Notes: generated from the letters alone by a model not told the origin. Positions 28,001 through 49,844 are shown, counted from the first letter of the stretch. The stretch: 64,000 nt of DNA from Volvox africanus (GCA_030268105.1 BSDZ01000004.1:6481001-6545000), one strand, 5' to 3'. Translations and numbers: made by a program.

Positions 28001-31000
28001 TGCGCTGGTAGCGGGAGCTCCTGCGCTGCGGGTTCGCTTCTGCCGCCGCCACCGACGGTGGATCTCCCGACGGTGGCGCCCGGTGGCGCCGCCGCTACCA
28101 CCTGTGGCGACCCCGCCTCTGCTGTACAGCGCAATGTCACATCATTGCCGCTGCATAGGACATGGTCGCCCGGGGGGTCGTATGCGGGTTCGTGTGCAGG
28201 TCCGCGAGACGGCCGTAGGATGAGCGCTACTGGGGGGGTCTCCCTCGGCGGGGGGTGCAGCTTGCATGACAGCATGCCGTACGGAATAGCCAGCGGCGCT
28301 GCTGGCGTTGCCAGCCTGGCGGCAGCGCTCACTGGCGGCAGCGATCCCACGTCATGTTTGCCGCTTCTTCGTGGGAAGAAGATACTGTTAGTGGAGCCAT
28401 CCATTATGGTACGACAAGTGCTGATGCTGGCGCTGCGTTCCTGGGGCTGCCGTGTTTGTGCGGTTACGTCGTCATACGATGCCGTACGGCGGCTTGTGGA
28501 AAGCGGCACGCTGGCGGAGGCGCTGGCACCGCCGCGGCGTCCGGAGCCGCCCCGGCGGCCTTGCATGACATTGCGGCATGCAGAAGTCGGATCGGAGCTG
28601 GATCCAAGCTCGTACAACACGCAGGGGCCGTACGATTGCGTCGTCATGGATATGAAGGACACGGCGCTTCTTCGCGCTTTAACTTGTGCGGATGACCGCG
28701 AGGCGCAGCGGCTGGTGTTTATGGGTTGGCCGGGGCAGAACGACCCGGAGGAGGACGAGGACGGCTTGGAGGCGCAGGGCCTTGGACCGGATCCAGATCC
28801 AGATATTGATTTGGATCGGGAACATGGTTACCATGCAGCGGGGGCGGCGGCGGCGGCGACGGCGACAGGGGATGGAGTTTGGCTTCCTATGCGACAATAC
28901 CAACAGCGGCGTGGAGATGCGCCTGGGGTTGCCAGTGACGGCGCCGGTGCCGTTGGCGGCAGCGTGTCAGCGGCGGCGCCAGTGGTGCCGCCGCCGGGGC
29001 CATATGATTTCACGGAGTCTTTGCCGGCGGACGTGACGGCTCGGCCTCCGCGGGCGGTGACGGAGGAGATGAGCAAGCCTCAGAACCGGCAACTGGGTTA
29101 CGTGACGGTTACGCGTCCTGTACGGCAGGGCCGGTTGAAGCTGGCCCTGGAGGAGGTCCTGATGATGCAGCTGGATGGCGGAACGAGTCATCACCAGGTG
29201 CGTGTGTGGGATCCGTGTGTGCGAGTGTGTGTTTGCGGGTTGACTTCGTTCAGGTTTTGCGGGGGGGTTAACGCCCAAAGAGGAAACGCCCCCCGCATGC
29301 TCACGCGCCTCATAAGTTGATGCTGAACACATCACAATCCTGATCCAGACTAGGTAGGGTTTGACATGCAGAAAAAGGCGCGTTTGATTATTATATTATA
29401 TATTATATATTATTATTATTTATATTATTAACTATTATACCATTATATTTTATTTTATTATTGATTTTTATATTATACTATACTGTACTATGTTAATCCC
29501 TTGTTTTAATCTCCCAACCCGCAGCACTGTTGGAGTGAAGATGAAGATGCCGATCCGGCAGTAGCGGTTTCGGCGGTGGCAGCAAATGTGATGCCGATGC
29601 CCCCTGTGCCGTACGCTTCGGACGTCGCAACCGCCGCTGGTACGAACTGTCGATGCGGCCTCGACATCTCGGCGTTCCTAGAAGAAGGCGCAACGCCTCC
29701 GCCAACGTTCCTGGAGGATGCGCCGCCGCCGCCTTTCAGATCACCGCTAACCCGTAGCAGCAGTAGCAACCTGCGATTATGTCCGCAAACGCAATCCTCA
29801 CCACCAACCCATCACCCCTGCCATCAACATCAACACCAACAATCCCAATCGCAGCAACTGCAGCGAAGGCATTCGCCTGTTGAAGGCACCATCGACATGC
29901 TTCACCACACCCAGGCTAATGTGCCCGGCGCCATCGGTCCATCGGCCGAAAGCAGCGGCGGCGGCGGCGGCGGCGGTGGCGGCGGTGGCGGCGGCGGCGC
30001 TCTGAATAGTGGTCCCAACAGTTCCACGGCACCCGCGTCGCCCTGTAGCCCCGCGACTTGGCGTAATTCCGTCGATACCGGTGGGGGCGGGTCGCATGGC
30101 GGCGGCGCCCCGCACGTTCACGCTCACTCGCACGGCCATGCGTCGTCCCTGTGCTCGTCCCTGAAACCCGCACTGGTGAAGAAGTCGGGCAGCAACACTG
30201 AGCTGAATGACCTCAGCAACGCGGCGGCGGCAGCGGCAGCAGCAGCCGCAGCCGCCGTGGCGGCGGCGGCCAGTGGTGAGGCTGGTGGTGGCACCGCTGG
30301 TCCGGGCTGTGTACGGATTTTGCTGGCGGAAGACAATGCCATCAACATGAAGGTACAGCAGCAGTACCATACAGGGGGCCGGCACGCTGGGTGTATTTGT
30401 TGTACTTGTGGCTGCTGATGTCTCTGCGCCTCTGTCTCTGTGCCTCTTGCCGCCGATGCAAGCGGGATGTTGGGAGGCGGACCTTTTCCCCCCTCATGCC
30501 TGGAGGGATGTTGAGCGGCGAGAACCATACACGGCCCACCGCCCGCCCTGGCAAATGACCCGGTATGCATTAACTCCGAACGATACCCACTGCATTTCAC
30601 CCGCGGGTGGTAGGCTCCACACATCCTATTGCACGGCTGCCTTCACGTCCCTCTCGTCCCCCTCCTCGCCCCCGGCCCCCCGGAAGGGCGTCTCCGTGTG
30701 TTCTTGACGGCCTCAGTCGCTGTCCTCTGCTGACGTATCTGGGCTGGTCCATTGCTTTCATTGCTTTACTATTATTGTTGTTGTTGTTGTGATTTCTATT
30801 ATTATATTTTATTATGTTGTTGTAGTTAGTTATTGACATTATAATTGACGTTCTATTTTATCGCACAACTCATACTTCCTCGTCTCCTGCGATCCGCGCA
30901 GGTCGCTCTGGGAATATTGAGGCGCACACTGCCCTTCGCCGAGGTGTTAACGGCGGAGAACGGGGTTCAGGTGCGGCGAGGGGGGAGGCTTGGGGCGGGG

Positions 31001-32455
31001 ACGGGTCGTGTCTCTTGTGTATGTGTATGTGTCTCTCGACGCACTGGCGTATTCCCTTCCCTGGTTCGTTTACCACGCGGTTGGTCTGGTTGTTGCTTGG
31101 TAGTGCTGTGCGGCCTGCATCATGGTTCACGCCGCGGGCCCTATGCTCGTACGGGACCCCGGGACCCCCGCTTGGACCCTCTGTGCACTCCGCTCTTCCT
31201 TCTCCTCTCCCCTGCCCCGCGCCCCACGGCGCTTGCCCCTTGCCTCTCGCAATGGGTTCTTGTGACGAAATCTTTCTGCGCGTAACTGCGTGTGTGTATG
31301 TGTGTGTATGCGTGTGTGTTTTGGTTACTCTTGACGGGGGGCTTCTGCACCGACGACAGGCACTGGAGGCGGTGTCTGCTCGAGGCGGCATCGATGCCTT
31401 TGACCTGGTGCTCATGGACTTGCACATGCCCGTCATGGGGGGTATGGAGGCGGTGGCGGAGCTCGACCGCCGCTACCCCAGCAGGTGCGGATAACCCTTG
31501 GATTGTGTGGGGACAGTCAGTATGCTTGTAACGACCGGGGGTAGCGAAACTGCTGCGGTTTGTTAACTGAAAGTTCAGTCTCCGATACCAACCACTGCGA
31601 CAAACCGGCGGACTCCGTCGTGCGGTACATGTGTGACATTGAAGGGGGTCTTGTTGTGGGAAACCCGTCGTGCGCTCTTAACGCTCCATTTCACCATGTC
31701 ACCTTTTCATGATGTCGTAATGAATGGCATGAAAATGCCGTAATTCTGCAACGCCGTAATGTCATGTATTGAAAGGAATGAGGTATTGGGAATACAGAGA
31801 AGATATTGAAGTTCAACACAATCGCATGGCTTGGGTGCTTTCTAGCACACACTCGAAATAATCAGCGTTCATCACCCGCTCCCCATTACTTCACGCCCAG
31901 TGAAACGTTCCGACTCGGCCCTTGACGCTAACGAAGCCCGAAGCCTTTGTAGCTTCCTAACACTGCCGCTTCTGGGGCGGTGTATCCGTAAAGGCAATGG
32001 TGGTGGCAATGGTGGGTAATGGTGGTGATGGTCATCTGTGCTGCAGGCGCTGTCGCGTTGTGGCGGTCACTGCCGACGCATTCGAAGACACCCGGGACTC
32101 CTGTCTGGCGGCGGGCTTTGATGGCTGGTTGACTAAGCCCTTCCGGATTGAGGACCTTGTGCGGGTGGTCGGAGAGCATCTGTTCGCAGCACGTGCTGTG
32201 CCGGCATCGGCATTTATACCGGCATCAGTGACATCGCAGCTCCAGGAGCAGCAACATATCTCCGCAGGGGCTCACCATCGGCTACAGCAGCCAACGCAGC
32301 AGCACTATCAGCACTATTGCAACACGCAGCGGTCGCAGCAAAATCAACACCAACACCAACACCAACACCAACACCAACACCAACACCAACACCAACACCC
32401 GATGCAGCAATCGTTGTTTCCTGAATCTGGAGCGCAGCCTCCATCGTTTCAGTAA
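22041..32455 (+). CDS. LOV-domain hybrid histidine kinase with two receiver domains
   Basis: Probable blue-light receptor signalling by phosphotransfer. Exons: 22041-22079 (proposed start, CAG/GTAAAC donor, least certain), 22516-24215, 24509-24593, 24869-25039, 25327-25510, 25875-26002, 26257-26368, 26599-27050, 27398-29197, 29525-30352, 30902-30970, 31360-31484, 32047-32455. All phases agree, giving about 2,033 residues. Order: a coiled coil (about 14-50); a long Gln/His/Ala-rich stretch; LOV (about 530-650) with flavin-adduct Cys579 in [17 protein letters not shown] and GVQSD; HisKA with phospho-acceptor His682 in [12 protein letters not shown]; an ATPase domain with N-box ([14 protein letters not shown]), DTGIGI (938-943) and [10 protein letters not shown], split by an insertion of about 110 residues rich in Ala; receiver 1 (1283-1545), degenerate (VEPS replaces the acidic pair, TRP replaces the TKP lysine motif, Asp1375 retained); receiver 2 with E1826/D1827, Asp1876, Thr1906 and Lys1928, complete. 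A tail rich in His/Gln follows. There are no membrane segments, so it is probably soluble. The partner phosphotransfer protein is unknown. Confidence 0.9.
32341..32400 (+). repeat. In-frame (CAACAC)n coding microsatellite
   Basis: About ten units encode alternating Gln-His near the C-terminus of the LOV kinase. A similar Gln/His-rich run occurs in its second exon (about 23200-23365). Length variation would change the protein without shifting frame. Confidence 0.85.
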
Positions 32456-35400
32456 CTGCCTAATCGTTGGTGGCTATGTTTGTTGCTGTGGTAGTGGTGG
32501 CGAGGGCTGTCGTTGTGGTGGTGATGGTAGCACTGCAAATTAAGGAGCGTGCTCGGCACCGGGGTAGGGGTGGATGGGGGTGTTGGGGTTGGGGGTTGGG
32601 GGCAATCCGGACCTGAATTTATCGGTTTGAGAAGAAACGCTGGATGAGTGTTCAGTGGGTTTTTCCTGTACAGCTTTGACACTTGCAAAACATGGACAAG
32701 GAGAAACGGAAGGGGGGGGAAGAAAGAGAGGGAGGTGGGGTCAAAGATAACCCGTTGAAGACGGGGGAGGAATTAGAGAGGGGAGAGGATGTCTGTTGCC
32801 TCACGCGGGGGGCCCTATGTCTCAGTGCTGAGGAGTGCTGCTTGAGTGGGCCTTATGAAGGTTTTATTGCGTCCTGTATACATCACATCACAGCACTCCC
32901 AAAACTCCGTGTTTGCGTGTGTATATGCGTGTACCGCACCACGAGGAGGGGCAGCGGCGGGAATGTTTGTGTTTGTATCCGCATATGCATAACATGCATG
33001 CGTATGCGTGTCGGGTTGTCGTATGCATGTGTGTTTGTGTACGCCTTCGCATGCAAGTTGGAAGTTGTGAGAGTCGTAAAACTGTTGGGAAAGAAGAGTG
33101 GAGGGTGGGCAATTTGAGCAGCTTGTGGGTCGCGAGGTTAAATCCTGTATATTGTATCTTGTACCGTACCATGTCGTACCGGAGTTGCTGTTTTTTGTCT
33201 CGTGCCACTTCCGGCGCCGCCAAACCAAACGAAATGCATTCGAGAGCGTCATCCTGAACGGCATAGCCGCTGGCTGATACCCCCCTTCCTCCTGCGGTGC
33301 CTGCGGCGGTGGGAGACGACATGAAGGCAAGTCGTTTCCACGACGCGATCCATAATCCAACTCTATGGATTCTGGCGCCAGTCTGCCAGTCCCGGGCGCA
33401 ACCCCAGATGATTTAGGATCAGGATCTTATCTCGGGTCGGTTCCATGGCTTGGAAGGGAATCTGGATCCGGATGCGTTCCGGTACCGGCCGGGGTGTGAT
33501 TCGGGCGCGAGCTGGATCCAGACACGAACTGAATGCAGCCGTGGTTCAGTTCGGTTGCGGCGGTTGGCCTGGTTCCTGCGGCGAGTTTAAGCTCCTGCTG
33601 CTGCTGCCACTGCTGCTGCTGCTCCTACTACATACGCAAGTCGGTACTTGATAGGCAGAGAATTTGATATCGGCAAAAATAGTTCGGCTTTTCTGGAATT
33701 CGGGGATTCGGGGAGCTTGCTGTGCCTCGTAAGCCGACTTGATTTCTCATTTCTCATTTCTCGCCAGGGATATACCAGGGATGAGCATGGCCAGGGTGGG
33801 TAGAGGAGGGGAAAAGGGGCAGCTCACGGAGGGGCATTGAGGACCCCCCATGTGACCCCGCACCGATCGCTGACCCCGTGTAGGTGGAGACGTGAGGGAG
33901 AGCGCGGGAGGGGCGGAGGAGGAGGAGGTGTGAGAGGGAAATTTCTGCCTGCTTACCTGCCTGCCTGCCGGTCTGTGGGCGCATGACGACAGTAAAGAAA
34001 AGATTCTCTGTCGTATTCGGGCAGGAGTAAATGAAAAAGTCGGAAAGGTCCGGACCAGGGCCGGGGCCACTCTTGCGTCTGCGTCTGTGGCTGCACAAAT
34101 GTTTAGTTGCTGCTGTTGTGGGGGGTCAGGGGTCAGGGGGTACGTCCAGATCTGTATACCTATTGGAAGCGACGCTCTCTCTGGTTGCAGGCACTGGTGC
34201 GCTCGAGATGTTTTCCAGGTGGGGTGTTGGTTGCGCAGCCGGCCTTCCGAAAGAGTGAAAGCCGATTTGAAGCCGAAAGAAAGAGATCCGAAAGAATGAG
34301 AGATGATGGTCTGCTGGCATGTGCTTGGTTGTGTATTTGCGGTGGTGATTAGGGGCTGAGGCCGCTAAGTCCCGCACAAAAACACGAAGCTGGGCACCAA
34401 AAAAGGGGGGCCAGAGGACCGTGAATGGTTGGAAATCCGCCTTCACACCAATGGTTTGCACCTGGGGCGTTTGACGTTTTGGGTTTTACGGGTATGTGGT
34501 ATGTTTTTGGTTTTTATTAAGGTCCATATCATAAAGATGATGGTAACTTGTTTGGTTCGTTCGATGGGAAAGGGTGGAGTGGGAAGGAGCGGGGAGATTT
34601 CAAGGCCACGACTGTTGGTGAATGCCGTTCGCGGTCTTATTCTAAATGCGCAGGGAGTTGACTAGGTGGCTGAATGGGTGCCAGTGCCGTTGGACGATGG
34701 AGGTTGGTAGTTGGCGGTTGTGCAGCGGGGTATATATGTGTTGGAGTGGTTTTTGTTCTGATTGTTTGCTTGACGCTACGGACTCCCGAGTAATGCATAG
34801 GTGTGGCGCACCCGTGTTGTGTCGCACCGGATGTGCTCGTCCTTTTGTTTCACTGCGTTCGTACGTGGTGGTGTGTACTTAGTCGTACTTTATAGTTCTT
34901 GGTCGGTCGGCAAGTTGTAGTAATTGCGGCACGTTTTTTTCGTGGGTTTGCGGTGGTGCGCTGTGCCTTCGTTTGGCTCCTTTCACAGACAGACACGCCA
35001 AACACATACACACGCAGGACACGGCGGGACACATATACGCGCACGCACACGCGCGCTCTCCACAACACAACCCGATGAAACGCAGCACGACACGGTACGA
35101 CAGACACAAACACAAACACACATTAGCGCAGTTTTTATGGGGTTTCGTTAGATGCCACATTGCCCGAGGCCGGTTCAGGAGAGCTGCGGGACCTTAAGCT
35201 GACTACTCGTCGTTGGCATCGCGCCTGTGCTCGCTCTCCGTGCTTCAACCGTTGTTCCTGATCTGTCATGGTGAGCACCTCCCCTGATCAGGTTGACTTG
35301 TTTCCGTTTTGGAGATTTGGCCTCCCTTGACTTTTTCATGGCAGCACTGGCACTGGCCCCGGCCAGCTTGAGCCGGACATGATCTTCCAGTGCTTAGCCT

Positions 35401-37836
35401 CCGATCTCCGGCCGCGGCTTTTCGTACAGGGTGTGTCGAGCGCAACAGCATTGCAAAGCCCGCTGACAGCCGGTTTGGAAAAGGTTAAACTCATGATATC
35501 ATGATCACGAAATCATGATGACTGAGAGATACTGAGAGATCCAGATTTTAAGTGCGCTTTACGGTGTGGGGCTTACGGTTGATGACATTTTTGCATTTCA
35601 TGCGATCTACTGTTTGGGGAAGAAGGTGTGTGTGTACTCGTTTGCATGGGTTTGTACGGCCTCTCGTGGGTTCTCGTGTGCGGGACGTGGGACATTTGGT
35701 GGCGGCTGCCGCCTTTCCTCCAAACCGCTGTAATGAGGAGAGACGAGGAGAGAGGAGATGCGTTTTGGGAGCGTGTTTGGGGTTGTTCTATATAAACAAA
35801 CCTCTCGGGTTACCATGCGGCTCTCCAAAAAACATATGTGGGGAGTTTGCTGAATGGACTGGAGACGGTGGTGATGGTGCGTGCAACCCCGTGGTAATGG
35901 GCGCGACGGGTGTCCTTATGTGTGCTATTAATATCAGGGTGCAAAGTCGGGTTTTCATTACTCGACTCCTGCAATCGGTTGCTTTGGGACTGCCTTTCGG
36001 TCATGCTGATGTTATGTAGATGCTGGTGATGCGGACAGCTCGGGGCCATGTTGGCGATAATATATATTGTCGGGCTGCTGCGTGCTCTTTTCGTTGTCCA
36101 GTTCCGGACTCCGTCGATTTTGTTGTGGGCTGACCTCTCCTCTACCGATATGTTTGCTCGGTTATGGATCATGGGCGGGCGTGTCCGTAGTCTGTCAGCC
36201 TGTTTGTTTGTTGAAAGTACGTGTGCGTGTATGTCTGTTCTGTGTGTTCGTGAGGCACGCTTACGTCCTGCACGGGAGGCATGCAGCAGCTTTTTGGCTG
36301 GGTAGGTTTTCCGCCCAATTTTGCCGCCTGTTCATAACCCCTGAGGGTTTACAGGTTCTTGGACGCGGTGGTGATTGTTGTCGGCAACGGTGTTGGTAGT
36401 AGACTGATGGTGACGATGACGACGAAGATGAGGAGAATTACAGTGACGAAGGAAAAGGTGGCGATATCTCAGTTCGGTACACCTAGCGACGCGAGCGCAG
36501 TTTTGTATAGTGTGATCATACAACGAAGAGGTTGTGGTGACATGCGCGCCAGATTTCATAAAACGGGGAGACTTGAAGTGAAATGAGGTGAGGTGAGGTG
36601 CTAAACCTTTTGGCCCTTGCGAGCTTTCCTTACTAACTCGTCACGTAATGCACTTGGTACTTGATGCTTTCTGGTCTTTGGCACCTCAGGCGCCGCGCGG
36701 CGTCGTTCATGAACTCCATTTTTACTATCATGATAGGTAGGAAGAGAAATAAAATATCAACGTTAAGGGCAGGAGGGCGTACATACTCTACGTCTGTTCT
36801 CTTATGTACACGCGCTGTCGCTATAATGTAAAGTTTTAACCTTGAAGGCTTTCCTGACTTTTATCGCTCGCTTGACGTGGGAGAATAGCGCTCATTCTGG
36901 ACCAAACCTAGGTCAATGCTCACTCGCTGGCATTAATGAAACGCACATATGATTTTTATGAGACCCGTGGTAGGTGGGTGAAAGTGCGCAGTACATGTGG
37001 AAGTGAAAGCGAGGAGCAGCTGCAGTGCCCACCGATGTTGAGCACCTTACATCAGCTGTCGCGATACAAACGGTGAGCAGGGCCCGCAGGGTAACGTGGA
37101 GGAAAGGCAGTCAGCGCACTCTACTGTATAGAACCCAGTCCCCGAGGGTCACAAAACCTGTTTAAGATTACAATTGGAGCATTGAAACCAGAGAGGTACA
37201 GCTCGCCAGAGGATTGCCAGGGAGGTAGCGTTGGTGATAAGCTTCGCAAGATAAGGTCCAGACCGCCGCCACACTCCCTCAGACATCCACATCGCCTCAC
37301 TGCTGCCTCGCTTGGGAAGTCATATTGTCACAAACTGAACCGTACCTTCTGGTGAAGGTGGCGGTGGTCACAAGGCGAGGAGGGAACGTTAACACCGCGG
37401 GTGCACTACGGCCGTATGACTGACGGCGCCGACGTTGAGTTCACCTCCACGTCCACCTCCGTTCTGAAGGGTTCAGATCAGCTCCAATTTCCTTTGACCA
37501 GATCGCCAGAACGTGCGCGCCAACGGAGGGCGAGCTCCAATCCCCTAAACAAACCACCACCAACCCGTTCCCACAGAATCTGACACGGTGCCGGACCTTA
37601 CATAACTCCAGGTGAACCGCTATGTGGGCTTCCCCTTGCCATATCCGTCAGGAACGCCACCTCGGAACGAGTAGCACAGATTATCGAGTTCTAAACCTTC
37701 CGCTAAACCGGGAAACATTGACGGGCCACCAGCTGGCGCGGAAGGGAAACCATAACCCAGTCGCCCTCGTGCTCTACCTGGCAGAGGCTTCAGGACCGCC
37801 GTGACGCACGCAACTGCTGTAACGAAGAGAATTGCT
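32456..37836. other. Long intergenic region, no gene recognised
   Basis: 5.4 kb between the 3' end of the LOV kinase and the 3' end of ASA6, which converge. It holds scattered TG-rich tracts (for example 32900-33050 and 34985-35130) and short frames without family resemblance or plausible splice partners. It is much longer than the other gap between convergent genes (2.4 kb), so a gene encoded by short exons could have been missed. Confidence 0.5.
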
Positions 37837-38508
37837 TCATGGCTTGATGGCAACTGCTGTGCGCAGGCCGGTCAAGGGGGTCGACGTGTGCGGTGCAAGG
37901 CCACGCAGTGCGACGAAGACGGAGCGGAAGGGGATGATGCTAAGAAAAGAAACGTACCAAGCCGCCTGCAGGACGTCCAACGACAGATCCACGATCCACT
38001 CGTGCGCGCGAGACTGGGTGTCCAGACGGTAGAGCGTCCAGGACAGGGCACCCAGCACTGCGAGGCGCGCCTGAAGCGACCAAGTGGCAGACGCTGCGGG
38101 CTCCGGGTAGTAGGGCTGCAGCTTCGCCTTCGCGTCCTTGAGGCTCGCTAGAAGGCTGGAGCCACTGGTCTCGTTCACAGCCTTCACCATGGCTGCGACG
38201 GAGTTGCCTGCCCGGTCCAAAAGTGTCACGGAGGCGGCCCAAAGTATAGCCCGTTACCGATCGCATACATTTCAAACAAACATGGAAACAGAAATAAAAC
38301 ATGATCAAAACAGGATCGATTATTAGAAATCGCATGATGCATAACGAAACGTGTTCGGCATCACAGATTGCTCTTACACAAATAAGGCATGAAGGCTTCA
38401 GAATGTGCCCTCACCCTCTGCTGAAGCATTCGCTACCGAAGTCCGCATATAGCGAACTCCCGGGGCCAGCAGCTCGCGGCTCCTTGTCAGCGCCAGACGC
38501 ATAGCCAT
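37837..38508 (-). CDS. ASA6: Mitochondrial ATP synthase associated protein ASA6
   Basis: A subunit of the unusual peripheral stalk/dimer interface of mitochondrial F1Fo ATP synthase in chlorophycean algae. Two exons on the minus strand, 38508-38415 and 38207-37837, join in phase 1 across a GT-AG intron to give 154 residues, close to the roughly 150 residues I recall for ASA6. The first 28 or so residues (starting MAMRLALTRSRELL, with a YMRTS motif) form an amphipathic basic presequence ending before a conserved EGNSVA. The mature part has AVNETSGSSLLASLK, then LGALSWTLYRLDTQSRAHEW and VDLSLDVLQAAW, matching ASA6 of Chlamydomonas/Polytomella as remembered, followed by a hydrophobic segment and a short tail before TGA. 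Assignment rests on remembered family sequence, not a search. The gene is divergent from POLK and appears intact. Confidence 0.85.
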
Positions 38509-38913
38509 GGTTGCTGTAGTCTGGCACTCTGCTACCAGCAAAATTGCACAGGTAACCGTTGAAGTTTCTGGCAGCACTCCGATTCATCCAGAGCGATTTT
38601 TGCAGAATGCCGTACCACGGTATCCCCTCCTTCCAAGTTGCAACCCTCAGCAATCCGCCAGGCAACCTACCTGTATCAGGCATCATTGTTGTTGACGATC
38701 TATTTTAAGATATTTTCACTTCTTCTCCCTGGTTGCTAGTACTGGGCCCGGCCTCTGGACCATTTCTTGCATCCAAGTTTTCTCGTGATGCATAACATGC
38801 GAACTTAAAAAGCTTTTCATTTTAAACAAGTAATTTATTAAAAACGAGGGCAAGCTCCTTGGGCTTCTCACGACCCTTGGACCTCCGCATACGCAGCACG
38901 TGCCACTCTCAAA
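38509..38913. promoter_or_regulatory. Shared 5' region of ASA6 and POLK
   Basis: About 405 bp separate the start codons of the divergent ASA6 (-) and DNA polymerase kappa (+) genes, so both promoters and 5' UTRs must fit here. An AT-rich stretch lies at about 38690-38850. I see no clear TATA element and claim no specific sites. An open frame across 38411-38686 on the minus strand overlaps the ASA6 5' end in another frame and is not called. Confidence 0.5.
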
Positions 38914-48141
<9,228 letters not shown>

Positions 48142-49281
48142 GGGCTGCACTGCGGGTCTAGAGCTCCAGACAAGGAAAGTTTCCCCCTTTGCAGAATGTG
48201 TGTGTGTGTGTATGTGCAATATGCCCTACGCGATATGCTCACTGCATTTTAAATAAATCCAGAGTACGAATGTGTGTGGCTGAGGGCAGAGGCTGGGACC
48301 TGTGACCTTGGGTGAATCCGGTCAATTGGTCTGACTCGCGACATTAACAGCACCAATTAATATCCTCCAAGTTTATATTGTTGTACATTGTACAAGCTTT
48401 GTTGTTTCAAATGCTCAAGTCACATGATCAAGACATGTGCGTCCCCATTAGCTTGATTGCTTGTAATGGTGAACAGCACTATAGTGGTCGAATGTGGTAG
48501 CGGCTGGTCTATAGCCCTCCTGGAGCTTCCCTGGACCAAAATGGTGGTTATGGTGACATGCATCTCTCTTTCTTCTTCCTCCTCCCCCCCCCTTTCTCCC
48601 TCCTCTCCTTTTCCTCTCCCTGGGTTTTGTTCCCGGACTTCCTTTACGTCTGTTGTTGACACCTCTGCACCTCTCTGCACCTCTGCACGTAAAGGCACTG
48701 TATGTGTCTGAGGAACGGTGCTACGTCGCGACAGCTGCACGGGTCTTTCAGTGTCTTTCCTGGCGAGGAACTCGTTAAGCATCGCTGCGCATTTTGACGT
48801 TGTGATGTTTTTTATTTTATATTACTTGTTTTATGCTTTTACGTAAGCATTGGACAAAAAACACATCCTGACACATGACACCATCCAACTGGCCAAACGC
48901 AACCCACTGCGATTGCTGAATGTCGCGGCTTCAAATTCCCAAACCAGCCGTCTTCAACGTCAGCGTCACCCTCCACCACAACATATCTACAACCCGTCCC
49001 ACAATCGGCACTGTGGCCGCGCCCTGAAGACCTAGGGGGCCCCACTACGTCTCCAAGTGTCCTTCCACTCATCGCCGACCATGTTCAAGCAAGTTGCGAA
49101 TACCCAAACTGATCGTTAGCCCCCTCCTCCTCCTCCTCCACCTCCCTGTACGCCCACCCCACCCCACTCTACCCCAGCCCACCCCCACGGCACGGCGCGG
49201 CTCGGCCCCCATCTTATGCAGACACCAGCGTGCCGTATTCGTATCCGTATGCAGTAACCACATAACGATACCTTGCCAGGC
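48142..49281. other. POLK 3' flank and intergenic region
   Basis: Probable POLK 3' UTR with a TGTAA motif at 48462-48466, the usual green-algal polyadenylation signal, then sequence without recognised genes up to the end of the hydratase exon on the other strand. Confidence 0.5.
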
Positions 49282-49716
49282 TTATAAGCAGGACACGGGC
49301 ACTACGGCGGCCTTTGCTGCCACTGCTGGCTGCGGCGGCAGCAGCACCTCCTCGGCCGACATCCTCGTCATCGTCGACGTCGTTGTGTTTGTCGAGATGA
49401 ACGGCGGCAGCAACTCCACCGCCGTATTGGATATGGCAATTACGTTTCGCTCCACCACCATGGTTCGAAAGATGACCTTCATGCTGCCGCTGCCGCTGTC
49501 GCTGTTAGGGGCCGCAGCTGCCGCGCCCGGAATTGTGGCGCCCCCGGCGGCATGGCCACTGCCTTCAACCACTCCCTCCGCTTTTTGCTCCTGTGATCCT
49601 CGTTGCTGCTGCTGCTGCTGCTGGCGGTGTACCCCTGCTGGCGGCTCCGGCGGTTGCTCGACCCACATCTCCACTCGCAGAGTCTCCCCCGGCAACACGT
49701 GCTTAGAAAAGCGGAC
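49282..49716 (-). CDS. Orphan 3' exon of a MaoC/hotdog-fold hydratase
   Basis: Starts after a CTGCAG acceptor with VRFSKHVLPGETLRVEMW, the start of the second half of the MaoC-type hydratase 2 domain. After an insertion of about 55 residues (Gln run, Ala/Gly-rich), it continues KVIFRTMVVERNVIAISNTA, the closing strand pair of the fold, then a low-complexity tail to TAA: 145 codons. Relatives are (R)-specific enoyl-CoA hydratases, including the hydratase part of peroxisomal multifunctional enzyme type 2. The C-terminus is SCL, not a canonical peroxisomal signal. The catalytic Asp/His motif would lie in upstream exons; none is found before the minisatellite that begins 130 bp upstream, so the gene is probably truncated by repeat insertion or misassembly. 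Confidence 0.7.
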   Translation of the reverse strand, partial: VRFSKHVLPGETLRVEMWVEQPPEPPAGVHRQQQQQQQRGSQEQKAEGVVEGSGHAAGGATIPGAAAAAPNSDSGSGSMKVIFRTMVVERNVIAISNTAVELLPPFISTNTTTSTMTRMSAEEVLLPPQPAVAAKAAVVPVSCL

Positions 49717-49844
49717 CTGCAGGGCGCAAAACGTGGGGATCAGAAAACACCCATAAAACAACTAAAAAACTGTCATGTGGGCATGCCGCATCGTGAATCG
49801 AAGGACCGACAAATTCGAAAATGACCACCATTATCGTGCCCCAG

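Noticed and set aside
38411..38686. 91-codon open frame on the minus strand
   Set aside because: It overlaps the first ASA6 exon in a different frame and extends into the shared promoter; ASA6 explains the conserved sequence better.
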